Shown: positions 11,585 to 20,051 of the stretch, piece by piece | Layout of the letters: every line of letters begins with the position of its first letter | Position numbering within the stretch: position 1 is the stretch's first letter | Notes under the pieces: generated by a model | What the model saw: only the letters and a program-made list of their open reading frames with translations | Database searches by the model: none | What the model was told of the DNA's origin: nothing | Program-made: the position numbers and the translations under genes | From: Paraescarpia echinospica | Taxonomy: Eukaryota; Annelida; Polychaeta; Sabellida; Siboglinidae | Assembly (NCBI GenBank): GCA_020002185.1 | Contig: JAHLWY010000206.1 | Location: 1 to 64,000 of the forward strand | DNA: 64,000 nucleotides | Reading direction: 5' to 3'

Positions 11585-12608
11585 CATATAGTATTAGTAT
11601 AATTATATGAACGAATATTCTTCGGTAACCAGTCCCAAAGACTGGATACTTGCTATTATATTTTTTTATTATATTGATAATAAAGGTGCTCATGGCGCTT
11701 GCCTGCCTTGCCATGAGTGCCACTACGGCGGATACTGGCGCTATATAAGATTTCATTATTATTATATTCAATGGTGTATTTAGGGAAGACTATTGGGCCA
11801 TGGGGTATTTTGGGATAATTTTATAACCTGTTTCGTCCTCGCATTGTAGCATGGCCAAATAATGAGTGATTCAGTCTATTCACCCCTCTAGAGAATCTAA
11901 ATATGCTACAAACCCCTACAGGGAAATACTGAATCTACGTATAGTGTGATACGATGTGAATTATCTAACACGTGATATTTCCATGCCACTTATTACCATT
12001 ACTAAATATTTGTGTTGCAGGTTGTGTGAAAGGATTGATGGGACAACAAGCTGTTACACTGTGAATGAGGAATTCGTGTACCTGCATCGAACTCGAGACT
12101 ATGAACTTTTCAGTTAGTCTGATAGTAACAGTCATGACTTTGACCAAGTGGAGGAATGGTTGAAAATTAATTAACTTCTGTTTTTTAAATAATTTGTTAA
12201 GATTTATACCAATACATAAAAAGTGTACTGGTAATAAACTGCATCAATCCATGACCAGCGTGAGACGTGTTGGTGTTATAATATTGGTTCTAATTATAAT
12301 GCACTGTATAAACAGAGTTAATTATCTAGACAGGTTTTACATGAAAATTATCTAGTTTCACTAAAACATACCTGACTGACAGTAGCATGTTTGGTATGCA
12401 AACACATTTGGTGTACATAATGACTGTCTAACAAGCATTATAATAGAGTGCAATTTTCATATACTGGGTGTATGTCCGTGCTATTTTGATTGTATGTTAG
12501 TAACCCAAAGAGTGCCCACTCTGATTTTTTCAGGATATTTAGGTTACATATTGTTCTATATAATGAATGTATTTTTGGTTCAATCAGTTTGGAGGTTTTT
12601 TTCACGGG

Positions 12609-13214
12609 GGGTCACAGGTCACAAAATTTGCATGTACTTGGAATTTTTTTATTATTATTATTCAGTTACTGATTCCATATCCACTAGATGCAGTTAAATG
12701 AGACATTTCCAGAAATGTAACATTTATTAGTCTAGCACTATTATTACTGAAGTTATGGGTCGGAGAGTGATACAAAACAGCGATCAAATTCATTTTTTTT
12801 TTTAAATTGCAATTTTTTTGAGGTCCTATAACTTGAAAATTAAACAACCTAATTTTCTAAAATTTAGCATGGCTGTTTGTGTGGGAGTCGGATGTTTCGG
12901 CCCCCGACGGGTTCGGCCCATGGGGCCGAACCATCCGTTCACGCAACCGGTTAAACGTGACCTGCTTGCGTTCGCGTGGGCCGAATCAACCGTTTCTGTA
13001 ACCGCTGTCGGCGGTGAAGTGGGCCGAATCAACCGTTTCTGTTACCTGTGTGAGCGGCCGAACCATCCGTCCTGTTTCTGTTTAGAAATCTGACTCGTCA
13101 GGGGCCGAACCATCCGGGACCCGTTTGTGTGGCATATTCCAATTGTCATACCAATTTTAAGAAAAATCAGAGATGGTGAGGTTTTTCAGTGATTGATCTG
13201 ACATGGAATCGCCC
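12609..13214. repeat. Right terminal inverted repeat, interrupted
   Basis: The inverse partner of 10476-10842. It is about 240 bp longer because a GC-rich element sits inside it at 12883-13122. Removing that insertion restores a nearly collinear match to the left arm (for example the shared AAATTT-rich stretch on both sides of 12870). Confidence 0.85.
12883..13122. mobile_element. 238-bp GC-rich MITE-like insertion
   Basis: Very GC-rich against its AT-rich surroundings. Ends are imperfect inverted repeats: GGGAGTCGGATGTTTCGGCCCC at the left against GGGTCCCGGATGGTTCGGCCCC inverted at the right (18 of 22 positions). GTTTGTGT is repeated directly outside both ends (12875-12882 and 13123-13130), giving an 8-bp target duplication (8-10 bp because of the adjacent GG). 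Inside are repeated motifs of the form GGCCGAACCATCCG or GGCCGAATCAACCG. No coding capacity. The 8-bp duplication allows hAT, Merlin or P-like mobilisation; I cannot choose. Confidence 0.75.
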
Positions 13215-13218
13215 ATTT

Positions 13219-13342
13219 TGTATCTTTTTTCTGTTGCCGCCATGTACACCTACAGTTCTCGCTTCCATCTCTTAAAAGATTCTGCCAGATTCGCTTAATG
13301 AATATCGAGCTTTGGTGGGACGTGAAACGGCAATTCGGCCAT
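13219..13342 (-). pseudogene. Gypsy-A gag, first fragment
   Basis: On the minus strand the frame starts MAELPFHVPPKLDIH, meets a TAA, continues ANLAESFKRWKREL, meets a TAG, and reaches MAATEKRYKM before the long-TIR element. The composition and the RW-type motif match the start of invertebrate Gypsy gag proteins, and the next gag segment follows directly on the far side of the inserted element at 10471. Two nonsense codons in 41 codons show it is a fossil. Confidence 0.7.
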
Positions 13343-13717
13343 TTTCTGCCAGCTAGTTACTTACTTACCTAGACTTAGTTCCTCCTGTTCCTTTCGGAAC
13401 ATCGGGCGACGAGCTTTCTCCATCTACTACGGTCTTTCGCAATTTCTTTGGCCTCATTCCAGGTAATTTCCATTTCTGCCAGATCTTCTTTAAACATCTT
13501 GCGCCAGGTCTTGTTTTCTGAATTACCTATCTAAACACCCGCCGGCCTCATTCAGGACTCTATTCAAAAGAATCCTGGCGATTAACTACTGCATTAAACT
13601 CTACCAAATTTTGCCACACTCTAGCGGATACATTTTGTGCATGGGTTGCCGTTTTGGAAATTTTGATTTTCATCGGTTTTGTTCACGTATCTTCGTATAC
13701 CTTTGTTAGCTAGCGGC
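13343..13717. other. No gene recognised; possible LINE 3' fragment
   Basis: Between the Gypsy-A gag start and the exon at 13718. The stretch 13364-13530 (cctcctgttcctttcggaac and following) looks like dispersed-repeat DNA, perhaps a LINE 3' end, but I see no coding motif. Confidence 0.4.
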
Positions 13718-13785
13718 ATGTTTTCGGCAACTGATGTAACTGAGATGATATGGGATAGCGGCAGTGATGATGGCGAAGTGGATCC
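13718..13785 (+). pseudogene. Short acidic first exon disrupted by Gypsy-B (left part)
   Basis: An ATG-initiated frame with an acidic serine/aspartate-rich start (WDSGSDDGEVD) runs straight into the GATCC target site of Gypsy-B. Beyond the 3' LTR, at 31505, the same frame continues for seven more codons to a splice donor (ATCAT/GTAAGC at 31526). Acidic starts of this kind occur in piggyBac-like transposases and in ordinary nuclear proteins; 22 codons do not allow identification. Confidence 0.4.
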
Positions 13786-13804
13786 AGTTGGCAGTTGTGG
13801 ATCC

Positions 13805-13985
13805 AGTTGGCAGTTGGTTTCGTTTACCGATACCTAGTTAGTGCTTTGTGACTTTCGTTGGACTGAAAGCCGATTCGTGTTTTGTGTACAATCTTCCAAC
13901 TGTGTGCGCTTAGTAAATAGGTGTTTGTCAAAACGTGCTTTGGTCTTTATAAGCTTAGAAGTAACAGAAGAACACACGTTAAACA
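13805..13985 (+). repeat. Gypsy-B 5' LTR
   Basis: 181 bp ending GTTAAACA. It differs from the 3' LTR at about three positions (first base A instead of T, AGAAG/AGAAA, CACACG/CACATG). A 19-bp tandem duplication immediately outside (13781-13799) repeats the GATCC plus the first bases of the LTR. Confidence 0.95.
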
Positions 13986-14000
13986 TGGTTCCCCGGGTGT
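13986..14000 (+). promoter_or_regulatory. Gypsy-B primer-binding site
   Basis: TGGTTCCCCGGGTG directly after the 5' LTR starts with the TGG expected to pair with a tRNA 3' CCA end. The tRNA species was not determined. Confidence 0.7.
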
Positions 14001-14028
14001 ATATGATTACACTATAGACGAAGCAGCG

Positions 14029-14810
14029 ATGGACAAACTGTTAGCGCCGGATCCTCTGACAGAAGGTGGAAATTTGCCGGAACAGTGGAATCGGTTCAAA
14101 CGAACATTTCAGCAATTTCTCGTGGCGACAGGTAGAGTAGACAAAGCTGATCCTGTAAAGATTGCATTGCTTCTGAGAACAATAGGTCAGCGAGGCAATG
14201 ACATATATGAGTCGCTCACATGGGAGATAGAAGTAGACAAAGACAAATATGACAAAGTGGTTGAGAAATACGATCAATTCTGCGCCCCACGTGTGAATGT
14301 AGTGGCCTTGACACATAAACTGCTGACGCTGAAGCAGGGCCAAATGGCTATCGATGAATACGTCACAGCGTTACACAATGTAGCGAGAGACTGCAAGCTT
14401 GGTAACAAAGAACAATGCATTGATACAAGCATTGTTACTCGGTGTTGAAAACGACAGGGTTCGTAGACGTCTGTTTGAACGTCAAGAGTTCTCGTTAGAC
14501 GAAGCTGTAGCTACTTCACTTGTCGAGCGATGGAAGCCGCGAGGGACGATCTCAAAACGTTGTATGAAAACCAGACGAAGTCGGTTCATGCTATAAAATC
14601 CGCGTCGCGCCGATATGCTAACAACTTCAAGTCTAAGAGTGGTGCTCGCATGAAGCCAAATGCTGAGAACTGTAGTAAGTGTGGTGAACACCACCCTCCC
14701 AGAAAATGTAAAGCATACGGGAAGGAATGCTTCAAATGCAAAAAGGTGAATCACTTCGCAAAATGTTGCAGTAATAGGACCGTGAGAAACGAGAAAGCTA
14801 AACTAGTGAG
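14029..14810 (+). pseudogene. Gypsy-B gag with zinc knuckles
   Basis: Starts at ATG 14029 (MDKLLAPDPL) and reads a Gypsy gag capsid region (EQWNRFKRTFQQFLVATGRV, KIALLLRTIGQRGNDIYESL). Frame changes occur near 14405-14440 and 14525; the intermediate piece (GVENDRVRRRLFERQ) is in a second frame. The frame returns with ARDDLKTLYENQTKSVHAIK and ends in two knuckles, CSKCGEHHPPRKC and CFKCKKVNHFAKC. Gag would build the particle and bind RNA. At least two frameshifts make this copy non-functional. Confidence 0.9.
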
Positions 14811-14869
14811 GACTTCCAAGCACGAATGGAACTATTCGTCTGATGAATCGACGAACTGCATACACGTAT

Positions 14870-15686
14870 CGACATGTGACCGGAAGATGATCGCGACAGT
14901 ACCAGTAGCGAACGGCAAGGTTCAGAGAAACCTTGAATTTCAGCTAGACACGGCGGCAACATGCAACATGTTGACCCGCCGAGATTATGCCAAGATGGGC
15001 AAGCCGCGACTGACCGCATCAACACAAGCAATAACGATGTATGACGACTCCAAAGTTACGCCAGACGGTTGGTGTACCATGACAGTAACAGACAAAAAGA
15101 ATGACAAACATTCACTGAACTTTTTAGTGATGGAGACGAAACAACATTGTCTACAATCACTAAAAGCGTGCATTGATCTCAATCTCATCACAGTGAATGA
15201 TTCTGTTCACATGGTGGCAGACGAACCACCCGAGAACATTCTTGCAGAGTATGATAACGTGTTCAAGGATACTGGATGTTTGCCGGGTGAATATGACCTT
15301 GAGCTAGACGAGTCCATTACACCAGTGCAAGTGCGACCAAGGAAGATCCCTCTTTCCTTGAAAGAAGAGGTCAAAACCAAGTTAGATACACTAACACAGC
15401 AGTGTACCATCGAGAAGGTATAATCGCCAACTTCATGGATCAGTCGTTTACAACCAGTAAGGAAGACGAACGGAACCGTCCGTCTATGCCTTGATCCTTA
15501 AAACCTGAATCTAGCGCTCAAAAGAAATCACTACCAGATGCCAGACATCGGTGATGTACTGCCCCATTTGGCGGAAACCAAAATGTTCAGTTTATGTGAC
15601 GCCAAGGATGGATTCCTTCAAGTGAAATTGTCACAGAAAACAAGTCATCTAACCACATTCTGGACCCCCTACGGCAGGTACAGGTA
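14870..15686 (+). pseudogene. Gypsy-B protease and truncated reverse transcriptase
   Basis: The protease motif is FQLDTAATCNML near 14937, with A-A in place of the usual G-A after the active-site D-T. Reverse transcriptase follows: IPLSLKEEVKTKLDTL, then a TAA at 15421-15423, LQPVRKTNGTVRLCLDP, a second TAA at 15499-15501, then MFSLCDAKDGFLQVKL and TPYGRYRY. Sequence similarity ends at 15686, before the catalytic Y/FADD box, where the THAP-transposon fragment begins. Two nonsense codons and the truncation rule out activity. Confidence 0.9.
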
Positions 15687-15689
15687 TAA

Positions 15690-16140
15690 TTATTCTGAAA
15701 ACGAGCCCAAGCTCCCCAAGCTCGGCGAAACCTAGTCGACTTGTAGGCCCATTCGCATTCGTTGTTTTGAATAAAATTCGATTCATGTGGAACCGTAAGA
15801 TAACTGCTTGTTCCTCTTTGATGACTAGTGTTTGTATTACGTCGGAATATTGCACAATAACTCGTTCTGACGCTCGTTTCGACCCAAAAGCTATACTTGT
15901 AAACATGCTCTGAATGCATGGAAAGGGTCGTCCTGATGCGAGTTTGAGTCATAAGTGACGTCACATCTCGGTATCCCGAAAAGCGCGCCAAAAATATGCA
16001 TATTCGAAAATGTCCGGATGCACAGCATAAAATGTGGAATTTCTAATTCATTGAATTTTTTTGGCTTCGTGGACGTGGAAATAGATAGCAGGATGTAATA
16101 TAACATGAATTCGAGCAATATATGTTTTTATTCCCTTTAA
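15690..16140 (-). mobile_element. 5' fragment of a THAP/Kolobok-like transposon
   Basis: In inverse orientation this matches the start of the element at 59054. Both begin TTAA-AGGGAATAAAAACA and share a long stretch containing ATTTTCGAATATGCATATTTTTGGCGCGCTTTTCGGGAT (matching in parts), then a decayed version of the first THAP-coding exon (YCAIF at the position of HCAAF, followed by a TVP for RFP). TTAA at 16137-16140 lies inside the Polinton gene at 16141-16438, so this fragment inserted into that gene. Its interior end joins the Gypsy-B reverse transcriptase at 15686-15700, which implies a deletion. Confidence 0.75.
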
Positions 16141-16438
16141 TGGCGAGGATTAGTGACCACGGATCTTTATAGTATCCGGACTCGAGTCTGGTAGTCTTCG
16201 TGTGCATGGGCCACGGGTTCTCCACTTCGTCTATCGGTAGCGTTACAGCGAACTCCGCGTCGTCGCCTACGACGTTGTGCCAACTGTGGGGGTACTGTAT
16301 CTCCACCAGTCCACACTCCCATTGACCCGGTAGTAGTAGGATACGTTGCGGTAGCGTCGTGACGTAGTGGGTCAGCGTGTTATCGGGGTGCGTGCGCATG
16401 GAAGCATTGCTAGGCAACGTGAGATAGAAATCACTCGT
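16141..16438 (-). pseudogene. Conserved small Polinton-type protein, truncated
   Basis: An open frame on the minus strand with SDFYLTLPSNASMRTHPDN, then LPQRILLLPGQWECGLVEIQ and YPHSWHNV. This pattern recurs, from memory, in ORFs beside the integrase of Polinton-like elements in marine invertebrates. Its function is unknown to me; a virion role is a guess. The frame is cut after about 90 residues (DPWSLILAIK) by the TTAA insertion at 16137-16140, and no good ATG remains at its start. It follows the membrane-protein gene directly. Confidence 0.6.
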
Positions 16439-16450
16439 TGTTATGCTGTT

Positions 16451-16732
16451 TCACTGTCGGGCTGGGTAGCATGTAACCCAACGGGCCGTCCACAGAGTCG
16501 GATTCTCGTTGTGTCCGAACGACAGGTTGTAGATGCTGACCAAGATGACCGTGTACAAGACGACGACTTGACAGAGAAACACGATCTCCTGTTTGGGACA
16601 CGCGGTGCCGAATATGTGCAACGGAGTCCTCTTGTTCTGTGGTGGCGGCGGAGCGGCGTCGACTTCGTCTTCTTCTTCTCTTTCTTCGTCGACGTCGCTA
16701 ACGGTGACCCGTGATGTCGTCTCGTCCGTCAT
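16451..16732 (-). pseudogene. Small single-pass membrane protein of the Polinton
   Basis: 93 codons: an acidic N-terminus (DVDEEREEEDEVDAAPPPP), then KRTPLHIFGTACPKQE, and a hydrophobic segment at about residues 51-70 (IVFLCQVVVLYTVILVSIYN) that should span a membrane. Similar proteins with this hydrophobic segment sit beside Polinton integrases in other invertebrates (from memory). The expected C-terminus appears in a neighbouring frame (GYMLPSPTV near 16455-16480), so a small deletion near 16485-16490 has shifted the frame. Role unknown. Confidence 0.6.
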
Positions 16733-16765
16733 GAGTGGACGACTGATATCGTGTCGGACGTGCGA

Positions 16766-17853
16766 CTAGCCTTTATAGCCGACGAGAGCCTTGGCATCGA
16801 TCCAGCTGTTGAATTTCGAAGGGTATCCGAACCATTTCACCAACACCTCCCGTCGCCTGCCCACCTTGCGTCGCTGCACTATCGATTCCACGCGGTACAG
16901 TTTATCGGCCGGAACCGTCACCTTCTGCAACTCCGGTTCGTAGAAGGTACCGTCCAGTGTTTCGCCGAGATCGTCCGTGAGGCGATAGACGGGCGGATCG
17001 GGCGGATGCACCTCGTGTATGGTGAAAATTTCCTCGGTCCTATTCGCCGTGTATCCTTTATCGAAGCATCGTTTGACCCTGCTGATACGCACGCGATCCG
17101 CCACTCGATACTTGGGCACGCCCTTACCGTGATGACCGCCGTACAGGCGCTGCCACACCTCTTCCTGATTCGCCGCATTCACTTGCGACGGAGCCATACC
17201 GATGCTTCGGTGAGGGGTGTCGTTGTACGAGCGTACCAGGTCCTGAAGAATATCCATGTATCGCCACGTCTCGTGTTTCGTCAGGTATCGCCACATGCGT
17301 GTCTTTAACGTGCGATTAAAGCGTTCTACGACGCTCGCCTTGGTCTCCTCGTTATAGGTGGAGAAGTGTTGGATACCGTTTTTTTCCAATACACCCCGAA
17401 CGCCACGTTTCAGGAATTCCAGACCTTTATCGGTCTGCAACGTCAGCGGACGAACGCCGTCGCTGGCGAACAGTCCGTCCAGCGCCCTCGTCATCGACGT
17501 CGCCGACTTGGTCTTCAACGGAACGCATCGGGCGACTTTCGAGAAGACGTCGATCACCGTGAATAGGAACATCGTACCGTCGTTGTCTCGTTTCAGACTG
17601 GACACGTCGACGAGATCGGCCTGCCACTGTTATTCCGGCAGCCGACGACCACGCGTCGCCGTCGGAAATGCACTCTGACCGGTTTGTGCAGGGTATAGGC
17701 GTTCTGTTCCGATAGCCATCGTTCGACGACCTTTCTCAGTATGCGGTGTATGGGTCGGAAGGCGACTCGGCGCAACGACTCGATTCCCCCGTAACTCCCC
17801 ACCTTGGAGGGATCGAAGTAGACTTCCTGCAGCTGTTGACGGTGGAGGCCCAT
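16766..17853 (-). pseudogene. Polinton integrase with C-terminal chromodomain
   Basis: The N-terminal part (from the ATG at 17853, MGLHRQQLQEVYFDPSKVG) carries ESLRRVAF and a WLSEQNAYTLHKPVRV motif. A frame change near 17622-17630 leads into an otherwise open 280-codon catalytic part. Triad residues are visible: the first Asp in FTVIDVFSKVA, the second in LTLQTDKGLEF, and Glu in KASVVERFNRTLK. The last ~45 residues (YRVESIVQRRKVGRRREVLV, then WFGYPSKFNSWI) form a chromodomain, which in this family is thought to steer insertion toward marked chromatin. One indel is the only obvious break. Confidence 0.92.
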
Positions 17854-18106
17854 GATGTACGGATGATATGATCGATGGTAATCCCGCAAACGATGTGAAG
17901 TCCGGCGTAAGCGACGCCGGTAAACAGACGTGTTAGACTGTCTAGTGGATCGCACATTATGCTGTCGATTGGGACCGGTGCGCCTCCTTTATTACAGACG
18001 CTCCCATGTCTTGCCTTCCGACGGTGGCGTGGGTAGGGCGCTGGCGGACGGACCTATTCGTTGCTGCTTCCGCGCGAGGGGTGTCCACTGCAACGTTCGA
18101 CGTGCT

Positions 18107-18766
18107 CTACCGATCGATCGTGTGGCCGCTGCCGCTACGGCACTCTTCCTTCCGTCCCTGTTGAATGTGGAGTCTCCTGGCCTCGTTACCCACCAACTCC
18201 ATGGGCAGATTCATGTCGCCGATTTGACGAGCAAACACCTGCCATCCCGTCGGATCGCCGACGGTCTTGCGCTGGCGGCGCAACAGATCGTTCACGAGGT
18301 CCACCACATTACTTCCGGGTACCGTTACTCCTTTGTGTATGAGCTATCCGCGCGCATTCCACGCGACGTCCCGTTTCAGACGTTCCATCAGTCGTTTGGC
18401 TTTGGGCTGCAGCGCCTTGGGAACGCTGTCGACGACTTCCGCTTCTATACCTCCCGCCCCCGCCTCCGGCGGAGTCGGCGCCGCATTGGCCGCCGCCGCC
18501 GTGGCCACTGGGGACGTGTCTTTGTCGTTCACCGTCAACACGCGCACCGGTTCGCGCGTGTGTCGATCGGCCAACGCGTTGTAGCGTTGTAACACTTGAT
18601 TATACATGACGACCTTGTCGCCGTCGGTGAGATCGCGTCTGTCAAGTATGTCTTTCATCTCGTCGTCGAGGAACTGCACCTTGCGACCCAGTGTATCCGT
18701 CGGCGGTGCGCGTAGACTGTCCAACAGTCGTGGAACCACCAAGGCCATCTTCCGTACGTGTTCCAT
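18107..18766 (-). pseudogene. Conserved Polinton protein beside the integrase, one nonsense codon
   Basis: 220 codons in one frame, interrupted only by TAG at 18344-18346. The first part is polar and helical (MEHVRKMALVVPRLLDSLRA, EMKDILDRRDLTDGDK, VVMYNQVLQRYNALADRH) with an alanine/proline linker. After the stop come VTVPGSNVVDLVNDLLRRQ and DPTGWQVFARQI. ORFs with this PGSN-VDLVND signature are common next to Polinton-like integrases (from memory), and the function is unassigned. A single G-to-T change at the stop would account for the break. Confidence 0.6.
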
Positions 18767-19033
18767 CTACTTGAGTAACACCTTTTTGAGGAAGGGTAGA
18801 AAGACCGCACCGGCCAACGGTGCTAGCAGAGCCGACAGGAAACCACCGGTCTGTCCCGCTCCGACCTGGTTATTAGCCTGTAGCAAGATGCGACGTCTCC
18901 TCGCCGCCGGCACGCCTCTCCGTGCCAAGGAGCGGAGGTTCGCTTTGTACCTACTCAAATGACGTCTCTGCGCGTCGGTCAAGGGAATGTTCTTCTTCAA
19001 TATGTTGTAGGCGCACTCGGCTAATGCGCACAA
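18767..19033 (-). CDS. Small basic pX-like protein of the Polinton
   Basis: 88 codons, uninterrupted. The N-terminal half is basic and helical (LTDAQRRHLSRYKANLRSLA, RRGVPAARRRRILLQ) and the C-terminal half is a glycine/alanine-rich hydrophobic tail (GGFLSALLAPLAGAVFLPFL, then KKVLLK). The layout resembles the adenovirus pX/mu-like or amphipathic core proteins reported for adintoviruses and Polintons. That resemblance is compositional. It ends one base before the start of the next gene, suggesting a compact late transcription unit. It is the only core gene here without an evident break. Confidence 0.6.
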   Translation of the reverse strand: MCALAECAYNILKKNIPLTDAQRRHLSRYKANLRSLARRGVPAARRRRILLQANNQVGAGQTGGFLSALLAPLAGAVFLPFLKKVLLK

Positions 19034-19196
19034 GAGATCAATTTCGCGCTCCTGTACCTGTTCAGCGCCTGTATGCAGAGGAGGTGTCTCTTCACGCGCT
19101 TGGACATGCTGTTGTATGTCTCTTCGCGACCTCTGACATGCTGCGACTGAAGAGACGAGGCGCGTGCGCAGGCGTCTTATACCTTGGGTTGGTACA

Positions 19197-19724
19197 CGTA
19201 CTGAATGCCGTCGTCCGGAAGGACGCCCGTGCGCAGATGCATGTCGTCGGGCGTGTCCTGTTTCAGATCGATGAGGAGATAGCCGTACGGCGGCGTCGTG
19301 GCGTCTTTGAACGCGTCCTGTACAAACTTCAGGCGTCCTGGATACATCTGTCGCGCCAAGTGACCTATCTGTGACGCGTCGCGAGGATTCTTGAAGACCA
19401 CCATGTATTGCGCGTTGAGACTGATCGTGCGACTCTCCTTGTTTTTTGGAAACATGTTCTGCACGAGATACAGTACGGAGGTGTTCTGGTGATGACTCTT
19501 TTTAGTGAACAAGGTCGTGACCCGTTCGTCCGTTTCAGCCATCAGATCGTCGATGACCACGAGGTTACACGTCGACGCGTCGAACGCGCCGCTCGGCAAG
19601 CCTTCCTCGAAACGTACCAGGTCGTTGTGGCGTGACGTAGCATGCGCGTCACGAACGTGCTCTTACCGCAACCCGTCGGACCCGCAACGATGCAGGTGAA
19701 GGGATGTTTCCATCGCGTGTCCAT
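19197..19724 (-). pseudogene. Polinton packaging-type ATPase, frameshifted
   Basis: Starts at the ATG at 19724 (MDTRWKHPFTCIV) with a Walker A motif GPTGCGKST within the first 25 residues. The frame shifts near 19630-19640. The second part (from about 19599) carries a Walker B-like NLVVIDDLM, then NTSVLYLVQNMFP (sensor-like) and ARQMYPGRLKFV. Size and motif spacing fit the small P-loop ATPase linked to genome packaging in Polintons and adintoviruses. The C-terminus (VLPDDGIQYVYQPKV) looks complete. The break makes this copy inactive. Confidence 0.85.
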
Positions 19725-19973
19725 CTAGTAGCCGTTCGACAATGTTGCGTTGTCCGCTGTGACGTTAGATACGACGATACCTTCACTACACCACGATGAC
19801 CGAAGGAACGGAACGTAACACCACAAGACGTACAATACTCCGACTGTTACCACTAGTGCTACTCCTACGACTTCTCATGTCCATGACATGGTGTACTATG
19901 ACTATCGATTACGTGCCATCTGTCTAAATAGTGTTATTTATTTTGTTGTTGTTGATTTTCTGCCTACTAACCG

Positions 19974-20026
19974 CGTGACAGCTAGAGGCGCCTATAACCC
20001 CAACTGACGTAGGGGCGCATTTCCTC
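19974..20026 (-). promoter_or_regulatory. 53-bp duplicated element, copy 1
   Basis: Nearly identical (50 of 53) to 24615-24667. On the gene strand it contains CCTACGTCAGTTGGGGTTAT then AGGCGCCTCTA. It begins 26 bases after the DNA polymerase stop codon and is followed by an AATAAA near 19936-19941, so it lies in that gene's 3' untranslated region or at the promoter of the ATPase gene. Confidence 0.75.
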
Positions 20027-20051
20027 AGCAGTGGTTCGGCATAAACGACAA

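Larger units (their letters stand above)
10472..13218. mobile_element. Long-TIR DNA transposon with a gene fragment inside
   Basis: A 2.74-kb insertion into Gypsy-A gag. It is bounded by GGGTGATTCCATGTC at 10476 and the inverted GACATGGAATCGCCC ending at 13214, with ATTT repeated outside both ends, which fits a 4-bp target duplication. The inverted repeats extend far inward (about 10476-10842 and 12609-13214). Inside lies a 222-codon open frame at 10836-11501 and otherwise AT-rich DNA. I recognise no transposase, so the copy is probably non-autonomous. The superfamily is not assigned. Confidence 0.8.
7290..13342 (-). mobile_element. Gypsy-A: decayed Ty3/Gypsy retrotransposon, split by another element
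   Basis: Minus-strand gag-pol remains in the order gag, zinc knuckle, protease, reverse transcriptase, RNase H, integrase. Gag begins at the ATG at 13342 and is interrupted after about 120 bases by the long-TIR element at 10472-13218; gag resumes at 10471. Several in-frame stops and frame changes make it non-functional. I could not define its LTRs. The gag halves meet at a 4-bp ATTT (plus strand) duplicated around the intruder. Confidence 0.85.

Noticed and set aside
16751..18592. Long plus-strand frames across the Polinton left part
   Set aside because: Shadows of the integrase and the PGSN-motif gene on the minus strand, which carry real motifs. GC-rich codon use opens the opposite strand.
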